From Phylloscopus collybita (lineage: Eukaryota; Chordata; Aves; Passeriformes; Phylloscopidae): a stretch of 64,000 bases of DNA. The DNA is taken from positions 5,034,501 through 5,098,500 of the forward strand of contig JAJNNQ010000031.1 in NCBI GenBank assembly GCA_027886175.1, read 5' to 3'. The notes beneath the pieces were generated by a model. The model was not told the DNA's origin and did no database searches. It saw nothing but the letters and a program-made list of their open reading frames with translations. Below are positions 54,230-64,000 of the stretch, piece after piece; positions within the stretch are counted from its first letter, which is position 1, and every line of letters starts with the position of its first letter. The position numbers and the translations under genes were made by a program.

Positions 54230-57200
54230 CTCTACATATCTAGAGCTTTATGCCCTTTGTGTAATTAGTATATTTTACACTTCATGTGTTGGTCTTGGAA
54301 ACAAAGAAGCCAGGAGTGTTCCACATGGGCAGTTGCCTCTCATCACAGAAGTTAAGCCAGAGGCCGCAGGAGATCACTCCTTGTCTGTTATTGACTCTAA
54401 ACAGACAAATCAAGGTGAACAGAAAGCTTCTTAATTAATTGTCAGAGGTTTACCTCTATGTCCCTTAAGCGACACAATAGCTCTTTCTTTAAGAGTAAAA
54501 CGTTGCTTATCTAAAAATAGTAATAATAATAAAATAGAATAAATGTTTATCAGTGTAATCTTGGCGTGTTTAACAGTGCCATCTGGTGACCTCTGCCATA
54601 ACGACAGCGGTGGCACTTGGAGCATCCTGCTTGTGAGGGTTTGCACAAACACCTGTGTGTTCCCAAACTCTGCTTAGGTACCACCTGAGACATTTGGTTT
54701 TTCTTCACTCTTGTCTTCCTTCACTCTGCAGCTTACAAAACGAAGTTGATTCATGCAGTCTTATTTTTGTCTTAGTAATAATAGCAACACACTGGAATAA
54801 CACCCATGTGATATTTTATGGTGATACACCTACCTGTAGGGAAGGCAGGTGTGATTATAGCTGGGTAACCAGACACTGGCACAATTAATGGTTCCTTTTT
54901 GAAAGATTGCTATGAACTTGCATCATCTAAAGGGAAATCTCTTAAATCACTGGTGAGGGCCCTGTTTACAGAGATAGACCTTAACCATGACAGTTTCCCT
55001 TCTTTTCTTATCCAGATTGATTTCTAATAATATTGTTCATAGTAAAACTCGTACAGCTGTTTAGAGTAAAAGTCTTAACCTCCCCCCAGTGATACGATGG
55101 ACATAATGTATATAATGTATATTCTTAACCCTTCCATGTTTTCTCCATTGACATTTGAAACGTTGCAGGACAGGGACTCTCTAAGAACGAGTTGTGGGGA
55201 TCTCACTATTGGTCTCTGGAAAGTACTAGCAGTAAAACAAGCTGTTACAACATTTTTTTTTTTAAATTTGGTTTTAAAAAAATAAGTTTGCATTCAAATT
55301 TAAATTTTGAAAAGGTTTTTGGAAGAGCAGCAAATCAAAGTTTCATTGAATGTTGTTTTTTCTTTGTGGCTACAAAATCAGTGCAAGAATACTCCTCCCT
55401 GAAGAACAAGGAGGAAGAAGATCAAGTAGTTTATGCAGTTTAGATATTTTTTTCCTAAAGCATCTTCTAAGCATGACACAAGGAATGTTCATTGATGTCA
55501 GGGGTGGTGGGAGTACCTTTGGACAAACATGGAAAACCCTCTGAGCTCTGGGACTCCCAGCATCCATTTTTACCCACATGGAATAGATACTGGGAAATGA
55601 GCAGAAATAGAAAACCCACAGACAGCTTAAAACTTCTAGACATCTTCTGCCCCATAAAGAGGCACTTTTTGCTTGCTGTTAGCCCACTTAGGGGAAAAGA
55701 GAAAAAAAAAAGAAACCCAGACCCAAGCAATGAGGGACGTTTGTGGCCATGCAAAGCCGTTTTATCCCAACTCTTCTGGTGATAAATATTTCTCCACTTT
55801 CTTATTTCAATTGACTCATCCCTAAGTAATGATTGCATATCTTGCTCACTCCTTCCTTCATCACTCCTTATTCCAAGCTCAGCTTTGGCAAGCCCTTCCC
55901 TTTCTGCAATCAGATGAGATGTGCTGTTCAGTGGCAGTGCGTGTTTGCATCTGCGCTCGGCTACTGCCCTGCAAAGTGCTTGGTGTGAAAACATCTTCTT
56001 CCTGTGCATGGGGAGAACCCTGCATGTGCCTGAGGTTTGTAAAGCGCTAAAGCACTCTAGGGATGCACCTGCTGTGTTGATCTGAATTTAAAAGAAATAG
56101 TACTTTTTTTTTTTTTTTTTTTTTTCCCCTGGAAAACAGAGGTTGGTAACAGACTAGCGCTCGATGTATGGTTCTGGTGGTTTATAATTAAAATTTCAGG
56201 GTTTACTGAGTAATATGAAAGTGCTGGTGAATTTTAATCACATTTTCAGAACATGTTGTCGTGAGATGCACAGAATTTTGGGAGAAGACCCCCTTCTTTA
56301 ACTTAAGTGTTGAAATTATTTCATCAGGAAGCATCAGACACTCTTTCAAACTGTCTGCTTGAGTCGACGTGAACTTTTCCCTGGATTTCCTAACACAGTT
56401 TACTAGACCATCATTCTGAAAAGTATTTTGAGTAGGCAGCTCTTGATCTCCATTGGCACTGATTTATCCTTAAAATACTTTAATATGAGGTATCCTTCAG
56501 TGACAAACTGGAGCCTAGGTTTGTATCTCTGGAGGATAAGTACCGAGTTCTAGAGAAATTATCTTTTTATCTTTTGGGTAAGACATATATTTGACTTGTA
56601 AAGTAGCAAATCCTAGCCAAGACTTGTCCTGGTGAGATGTATTTCCAAGTCAGGCAAGTGGGATCTCTGTTTTCATCTCCCACAAAGTGGATATCAATCA
56701 AAGTAGTTGGGGAATGAAAGATTGCTTCTCCCTCACTGTTTTGATGATAAATGTCTTAAGTTTGTCCTGAAATGTTTTTGACTAACTTTATTACAAATAT
56801 CCACAATGCAAATGAAATACTTTGCAAAACTGGGGAGAAATGAGTGTAGGGCAGCAAGTTTTATTGAACAAGGATGATGGAGCTATGTGTTTTTAGGATT
56901 AGTGGAGCAAACTAAGGCTCCTCTTCCTCAGAAATGATTGTCCATGTTGGAATATTTTTGGGAACTGTAAAAGCAAGAGTGAGAGGGATAGGGATTGTTG
57001 CTCTGTGTCTCTTCAAAAGCAAAATTTACAGGGCATCAAAGCTGATAGGTGACAGGTTTCAGAGCAATCACTTCAGCAAGTATTTCTTGTTGTAAATGCA
57101 GAGTTTCAATGGGTGCAAGGACAAACTGAGTATGAAGAATTCTCCAAAGGTTATGGGATACACAGCAAATACAGAAAAAAAATCTCTGACATGAATATAT

Positions 57201-59245
57201 TTAGAGTGTGAGAGGCTGCTAAGGGGAAGTGTCACTCATGTGGACAGTTCTTGGTCTTCCCTGGACATCAGACAGGACCCACTGTCAGCAACCAAGCCAG
57301 ATCCACCGTTGGCCAAATGCCTTATTAATTCTGAACTAGAAAATAGCTGGAGAAAAGGTGGCTCTGCCAAAAATAAATAATCAATACCTGAGAACACACA
57401 TTTTTGGCTGACCCAAACATTTTTTGTAATTCCTTTGTTTTCAGTTTTCTCAGGGGATTAGGTGAAGGAAATAAAATTAATATTACACGGTCACTTCATT
57501 TAAATGTATATACAGACTTGCAGGTTTCACATGCAGACGTGTATTCATGAATAAATAAGGCATATTGTTCAGGAGAAAAATACATCATTTGAGATGTGTT
57601 TCCTTTTAAGAGTGGTCAGATCTAGGCCTTTTCTGAACTGCTGTAATTCTTCTTGATATTGTTGTTGTTGTTGTTGTTTTATTTGTTTTTTCAGTTGTTG
57701 TCATCATGCTTATTTCATCCTTGGATTAGCAATGAATTACATTTCCAGAAGGGAAATAGATTCTAGCATGTATCAATCCTAAAGCTCAGAGGGAAGAGAT
57801 CCCCCAGCTGAGGGGCAGAGTTTGATCCATAGCAGGAGCAGCAATTATCTGGGTCCCGGAGGATCCTTCAGCCTGTGCTAACACTGATGCCTTGTTTTGT
57901 ACACAGGTCATGAATGCTCTAATGACCACAATTCATGTTGCCATTTAGAGACCAGGAGAGCACGCTGTGCTCCCCCTTGCTCTTACAAGGCTTGCTGACA
58001 CAAGCAATCAGGTCAAAATCACAGGGTGTATGAAGTTGCTTTTATCATATCGGCTCGGCTAACAAGGCAACAATTAAATGTGTGTAAGCGTTTCCATTAT
58101 ACATAGGAGCTTGGAATTTTAAATCTGAGCTGTTAAAGCATTCCAGAAGATGAAACACGGTGTTTGCTAGCTTATTAAAAATATTTTTAAAAAAAGGAAA
58201 GAAAAAAAAAAAAAAAGAAAAAAAATTACAATGAAATTCTTCATGTTCGTTAAACGTTCTTTTAAATGAGAGAATGACAAATTTTAAATGTGCTGGGCCG
58301 CCTGATCCGTGATTTTAAATGGTGACACACTGCTTTATATAGTGCAGTGAGTTGTATTCAAATAGAAAAGCAAACCTGGGGAATCAGTCAGCTCAATTTA
58401 AGCCAGGGAGGAGCAGCAGTGTCCCCTGCCCAGTGTTTACCCACAGAGTTCTCTGAGAGGGTGTGAAGGTGGGTGTGAAGGGCAGGGAACTCCCTGTGTG
58501 CCTTTCAGGGGTCACCCTGCTCCCAGGGTGAGGATGGGGTTGTTGGCACACAGATGTGGGATCTCAGCCTGCTCAGGGGATGTAGTTCAGGACCAGCTCA
58601 GGTGGGCTCATGTCTCTGTGGGATGTCCAGTCCCACCCCTGCAGCTCCCACTGGTTGTCCCAAGGTTCTGATATTAGGGAAGCTCCTAGGCATGAATCCA
58701 ACATGACACTCAGCAGTAGTTTGTACATCCATTTATATCTTAGTCTCTTTAATTTTTTTTCTATTTCCTGTAATAACTCTGTTATTTACAAAATTAGTGC
58801 AGAACTTCATAGTTTTTTCAGATTTTTTCTCATTAAAATATTCTTATCCCAACCTGGAGCACTGGGGATATAATTCGACAATTCCACATTCTTCCTTCTT
58901 ACTCATTGAAGCAGGAGCTCACCTCTGCTGAGTGTGTAGCTGTATTAATTACTGAGGGGATTACATGGGACTCTTGTTAAGAACTTAGAAAACAGCACAT
59001 TTTAAAGACATCTGTGAGCTGGTCATCCCAAAGTGTCTTTTCCTGGCAGTAACACTTACGTAAATGGGAAAAACAAACAAACAAACAAAAAACAAAGCTT
59101 GGAAAGCTTTGATAAAGTGCAGTGCAAAACACTAATTGGTGAATGCATCAAGGGTAGAAGCAGGGGGGAGTTCAGTGGATAAAGATATTAATGACTGATG
59201 GTTTTTTTCTAAAGTCAGTGACTGAAAGAGTGCCTTCAGACAATG
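54228..59245. other. Intronic stretch without recognised genes
   Basis: Contains a T22 run near 56104-56125 and an A-rich stretch at 58191-58226. The 180-codon - strand frame at 55467-56009 has no known domain. The block 57880-58370 is unique-looking and may be conserved non-coding DNA, but this cannot be tested here. Confidence 0.5.
57659..57678 (+). repeat. (TTG)n microsatellite
   Basis: Six to seven perfect TTG units followed by TTTT. Confidence 0.92.
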
Positions 59246-59352
59246 TGTTTTTTGTTGTTTGTGGTGGTTTTGTGGTTTTTTTTGTGTTTTTGTTTGTTTG
59301 TTTGTTTGTTTTGTTTTGGTTTTGGTTGGTTGGGGTTTTTTTCTGTTTTGTT
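59246..59352 (+). repeat. T/G low-complexity tract, (GTTT)n core
   Basis: About 105 bases of T and G, with GTTTGTTTGTTTGTTTG in the middle and GGTTGGTTGGGG near the right end. It explains the Phe/Val/Cys-rich + frames and the Lys/Thr/Pro-rich - frames around it. Confidence 0.88.
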
Positions 59353-62089
59353 TCCAAGCAGAACAATGCAGTAACGTGCCAAAGTTTGCTAATGACATTA
59401 AGCAGTTGGGAGAAGCCAGTTCAAAGGAAATTTCAGCGTTCCAAATTGCACAGTGAGATTAAGGGAATACACAGAGATGTAATCAAGATGCCAGTTTAAA
59501 TTCATTCTGGAAATAAAACAGGACTGGAACTACAGCAAGGGTATAAAGTCATGATGTAAATATCTGCATTCTGCACCATCAAACTGGTGAGCCTGAGCAA
59601 TTTGTTGGCTTCTTTCTTCTTCCCCACTCTCCTTTAGAAACAGAACAATCCCAGATATTTAAAACACAGGAACAGAGAGGCCAAAACCTGAGTCCTTGGC
59701 ATTGTATCTGCAGCTCTGAGAGGTTTGCTCTAAAAGTATTCCCTTGATCCAAGAGTGTTGGCTTCTTTGTGCTTTTAAGCTACTGGTGAAATGTTTCAGC
59801 TTCAGTTTTAGAATCAACCCAGGCTGATTAACTAACCCCAGCTCAGACTGGAAATGAAAGTGCAGGAGCTGAGTCATCAGTGCTAAAGAAACTAAATAAA
59901 AATAAAAACTCTGTCAAAGCACAGGCTAGGGAGGAACAGAGATCAGAGACATTTTTTTTTTCCTATTAATTTATCCCTGTGGATAACTGCAAGAAATACA
60001 GACTAGGATTTTTTTCAGAATTAGTAAAAATGACAAGGAATGCACTGTTTATAGTGCACAGAGAGTTGAAGAGAACTTTACTGTTAGGCTTTTTTTTCTT
60101 CTCATTTTATTTAAATATATATGTCATTTCCTATGAAGGAATGAACCTAAAAAAAAATGAATACCAGGTGTCAACAGAAGTTATTTGGGTGACTGGAACA
60201 TAAATGCCTTGGCTGGCTTCTGATTTTGGCAAATAAGGAATGAAGATTTATTGTTTTGCTCTGTGGTATTCCTTAAAACATTTAACAAAAAATACCTGCT
60301 TTATAGTGACCACACCTGTTAATATTTTATTGTCCCATCATTTTTTTTCACAACACATGGCACACAAGCATCATAGATCTCCCAGTTGATATATGTCCCC
60401 ATCCATCTGCTGTGCCACATAAATCTCTTCAGATAGTGATACAATATTTTAAAGAACTGACAGAACCAGTTCATCCAGATTTTTTTTTTTTCTTCTTTTG
60501 TGTTGTTGAGGTGTTTCAGTGAAAATAAGAGTGGAAAGTTTGTTGGTAGTTCAAAGTGTTATGTTTTTTTTTTTTAAGGGGAGAAAAGGGTGTAAGCCAT
60601 CGATGACCCTGCACATAATTCATCTTGACATTAAAATCACTGTATGTAGATAATCTGTCAATAGAAGCAATCGAGAAAGACATGCTCAGAGCACTGGAAC
60701 AGAAACTGTGCTCAGCCTGAAACTTCTCAGGGCAAACAAAATGAGAATCAAATATATTGTATTCTAGAGAGAGCTGTATGATGAGGCTGAAGAGGACAAA
60801 TTGCCAGCCTGAAGATTGCTGAGGTATCCAATGAAATACCAAGCCAGACCTTTGAGCAGAGAATAAGAAAGCCTCAGACAGCTCCTCTCTCCACCTCTGA
60901 ATGCAGAAATTTTCCAGGCTAATGACTTGACCTTTATGTTGTGTAAGAGGAGCCCATAATTTTTCAGGAGCGCACAATAGAGATGAAATGTGATCTTCTT
61001 TACAAAGTAGTATTTAGTCAACAGAACCCTCTTGAGAGCTTTTCTGTATTAAAAACATATTATAGGGGAAATACAGTTAAACTCTGCCAGTGGATGTGTA
61101 TGAGGTTTAAGAACTTTGTTTCCTTTATTCCAGTGGAACACACCCATCGAATTTTAATGCTTTCAACAGTTAGCACTTCACCTGCTGAATTATACATGCA
61201 TTGCAAGTGTTCACTGGCTTTCAGTTCTAGCAGGGTCCGCTGAGTCCTCCAAGAGGAAAAAAAAAAATAAGAGTTTACTAATAAGAAATTTTCATCTGCT
61301 CTATTTTTTTTTTTTGTTTATTTTTCATTTCTCCTTTTATTTGCATTTCAAGTACACAACACCTTTGCCTGTTTTGTTCTAAGATTCCAGCCTTTCTTAA
61401 TTGACCTTTTCACCATGTTTGGATTTAGCAGGTTTTTATTGCTCACACTTCTAGCAGTGCTGGGAATTTCAGTGCACTCAGCCATTGCTGACTATTTCTT
61501 AAAATTATCAAATATTGCCTTTTTGGAAGAAAAGGTTGGGAATTCATCACCTTGCTGAATAACTCATGAAAATAGTCAAAATAATTTACTTGTTGTGCCA
61601 CCAACCAGGTGACACAACAGTATTGCTTCCCTGCGTAAATCTACAACAGATCTTCAAATTTGATGAGATTTAGGAGAAGACAATCAGCTCTCAGCTAAAA
61701 GAATTCAGTTGACTTCATCTTTCACTTAAAAACTTCTAGAGAATCTGTCTTAAATAGAGTTTGAAAATGTTACACTCTTGTGCTTCACTCCACTGGGAGT
61801 TCTGATTTTGAAAATAGCTTTATATATTTTTGTGGCAGATTTTGTCAGAGTGCCAAAGCGTTGCAAACTTTAAAGTACAGTTATTTTCAGTGCATATAGT
61901 AAATATTTTATCTGAACCAAGAGAGCAATAAATTAGCAACTTTTTGTTGTTTTTAACAGTACAGTCACCCCAGTGCAGTCTGGGGCCTGGCCACAGACAG
62001 TTCTACAGCAGCTATGTTTTCATTTATGGAAAGGGAATTCTCACTCACAGCTTCAGCTTACAGTATAGCAATAATATAGTAATAATAAT
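59353..62089. other. Intronic stretch without recognised genes
   Basis: AT-rich with T/A runs near 60481, 60563 and 61257. The 153-codon - strand frame at 60516-60977 lacks any recognised domain. Confidence 0.5.
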
Positions 62090-62510
62090 TAGTGAGACAG
62101 CATGGTTGGGTGTGTTTTGATAAATCAAAAAAAGGTTTAATAAAATAATGAAAAAATTACAAAGCAACAAATGAAGATTAAAGCTGAGCACAGTGCGGGG
62201 ACATATCCCACACCTGCTACAACACCCCAAGAATGCCCCCAGACCCTTTGTTCTGTCACCTTTTCTACCCAATGATCGAAGATGGATCCATTGGGAAAGT
62301 GCCAATAGGAAGAGGTGCAGGTTTTGAGGAGCAGTGACAGGGTCCTACAGGTGCTCCTCTGCTGGCACTGAGCCAGTTACAAAGAGAAAAACACAGAACT
62401 TTCTGGCTAAACTCCCTAAAATGTCCAGAGGTAAACTGAAACCCTTTCCTTATGTAGAACCACCCACTCAGGAGTGGGGGGTGCGTTACTACATTTCAGC
62501 TCACAGCCTA
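62090..62510 (-). mobile_element. LTR-like element, antisense (probable ERV solo LTR)
   Basis: On the - strand a block with CTATTGGCACTTTCC and CCATTGGG-type CCAAT motifs is followed by GGGATATGTCCCCGCACTG, GTGCTCAGCTTTAATC and then TTTTATTAAACC, an ATTAAA signal (62135-62140 on +). The order promoter block, GC-rich R-like block and poly-A signal is LTR-like. Terminal bases and any flanking duplication are not resolved, so coordinates are approximate. Confidence 0.5.
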
Positions 62511-62765
62511 GCTTAGGGTTTTGCCAAATCATTCACACATCTTGCAGGCATCCCGAGGGTTTCAGCGTGCAATAGCAAAGCAATCTATGGGCTGATGTAA
62601 CAAACAAAGTGATGAGGTGGGTCATGCACTGTCACCACCATTAGCCTGCTAAGTGTGGCCGGGTTCAAAAGCCACGACTTCAAATTACCAGGCCTTGGCT
62701 TGCTCTGCAAGCAGGCGCTCCCTCTCCTCTGGAGCCACTTCCAGTTGCCAATACTGTCTTTTCAT

Positions 62766-63140
62766 GTGGGGAGGAATGAACGATTGAACTTGCTGCTGCA
62801 TCCAGGATGTTCCTGACTTAATGTTTTATTCCCTCTGGTATCCCCTCCCTGTGAAACCCTACCTGCCCCTTGACTCTGACCCATGGCCTTTGGCCATAGG
62901 TAACCCCACCCCCTACCCTGAAATGCATAAAACCCCCTTTCCCTCTGGGGTTGGGCCTCTTTCGCCTTGGGATCCCTTCTTGGAATAAAACCTCGGAACA
63001 CATCTCAGGGTAAGAGCCTCTTTTGGTTTTATGTCCCTATCCTGAAGATTCCCCTCACCCTAACCTCCCTAAATCTGAGCTAGCAGCTGGCCTTGGGGGG
63101 CTGAGGGAAGGGGAACACTTCAACTTAAGAAGCCTTTACA
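62766..63140 (+). mobile_element. LTR-like element, sense orientation (probable ERV solo LTR)
   Basis: A TATA-like GCATAAAACC (TATA at 62926-62932) is followed 58 bases later by AATAAA at 62984-62989. Between them lies a pyrimidine-rich, R-like stretch GGGTTGGGCCTCTTTCGCC. After the signal come CCTCGGAACACATCTCAGGG and a GT/T-rich stretch. This compact promoter-R-polyadenylation arrangement is typical of LTRs. The suggested ends (TGTGGGGAGG... to ...CTTTACA) are a guess from TG...CA, with no matching flanks. It is unrelated by eye to its neighbour at 62.1 kb and points the other way. Confidence 0.55.
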
Positions 63141-64000
63141 AGGCTGTTGACCCTGTTGTGGTTTTTAACTTTGCAGAAATGCGAGCGGAGCACGAATTTA
63201 GATGCTGGAGGAACGTAGTTAATTAGAAGTTGTTGGTTTTTGTTTTTTTTTTTCCTGCCTGACATAAGTGGATCGAACTGTGGGAATGCTGATATAAACA
63301 AGTTACTGGGTAACCCCCAAAGGTTATTTAAATTGTTGATCAGGGAATAAAACAATTGTAAGAAATTGTGCAAGTTAGAAATTGCAGGCAGCATTGATAC
63401 CGACTGGCATAAATAGAAACATTTGATACCATATAAAAATTAGACACCTTTGTATGTCAGTAATTATAGGTCAAAAGTATCAGATATGTAAAATTAATAA
63501 GATCCACATGCATTTCCTGCTCTCTTGGAGTGTATATTGAGTGAAGCTTGGGGTTTTTAGTTGTTTTTTATTTTTTTGGAACTGGGTTAAAATTTCCTAA
63601 ACCCAAGGCTCACTCACACATTTGTTAAATGAGCAATCAGCCTGCGAGATTTTTTCTGTCTTTACTAGACACTCAAGTAGAGTCTCACAGAAATATTTCT
63701 GTGGTTTTTTCCAGTTTCAGTTTTTGGCTGGACCAGCTAAGTTTTGGTTATTGTAGAGCACAAAGGCTGTCCCAGACTGGAAAGGTAGACTTGGTAGAAA
63801 TGCCACCTTCTTCCAGTCTCTTCTATCTCATAGGCTTCTACTTCAGGTTTGCTCCAGTATTTCCTTCTGTACCATTTTCTGCCAGTTAAACTGTTCAGCA
63901 GGCAGTGATAGGTAGGTTCAACATTTCTCCTCCAGATCCACAGGAACTTTAGCAGCTCATGCTCCCCTGGGCTGTCTCAGCGTGTCAGATCTGATAACTA
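63141..64000. other. Right-edge intronic stretch, no genes or repeats recognised
   Basis: AT-rich sequence with short T runs. The + frame at 63629-63889 runs without a known domain. Nothing else is supported. Confidence 0.55.

Noticed and set aside
55467..56009. 180-codon open frame on the - strand
   Set aside because: No recognised domain or splice context. A frame of this length is roughly what chance allows in about 128,000 codons of AT-rich six-frame sequence.

Overview
The window is non-coding vertebrate DNA, almost certainly from a bird and most likely a songbird. Three signs point that way. CR1 (chicken repeat 1) LINE 3' ends occur in both orientations. Several LTR-like insertions look like avian endogenous retrovirus LTRs, one of them with the CTGGTTTGAA-type terminus that I associate with songbird genomes. 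Long T/G-only or A/C-only low-complexity tracts are common. There are no operons, tRNA or rRNA genes, CRISPR arrays or other prokaryotic features.

One protein-coding exon is supported, at 31804-31941 on the + strand. It encodes a complete six-cysteine LDL-receptor class A repeat and is flanked by a good acceptor and a GTGAGT donor in phase 1-1. Its sequence best fits the second N-terminal LDLa repeat of LRP1B. The rest of the window is therefore read as the two flanking giant introns, at least 31.8 kb on the left and 32 kb on the right. Apart from the exon, all long reading frames look like chance or repeat-derived frames.

Layout by region:
- 1-18 kb: intron with a GC-rich start, two sense CR1 3' fragments (1.8 and 14.0 kb) and six T/G or A/C tracts.
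- 18.2-20 kb: a T/G tract, an antisense CR1 that keeps the reverse-transcriptase C-terminal reading frame, and an antisense LTR-like element.
- 24.5-26.9 kb: the most structured cluster. An antisense CR1 is split by an LTR-like element of about 302 bp, a related element of about 300 bp lies 690 bp further on, and a near-identical 129 bp direct repeat brackets the second element.
- 31.8 kb: the LRP1B exon.
- 40.3-40.6 kb: A/C tract, a pure A34-GCC-T25 hairpin, and another A/C tract.
- 45.2 kb and 48.8-49.5 kb: two more LTR-like elements, the second about 733 bp and well defined.
- 54.2 kb: a 60 bp nearly pure A tract.
- 59.2 kb: a T/G tract.
- 62.1-63.1 kb: two LTR-like elements in opposite orientations.

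I see no new multi-gene system. The best leads are the pair of sibling LTR-like insertions with 5 bp flanking duplications and no TG...CA ends, the 129 bp direct repeat, and the recurring two-letter tracts inside a gene whose human orthologue lies at a common fragile site.
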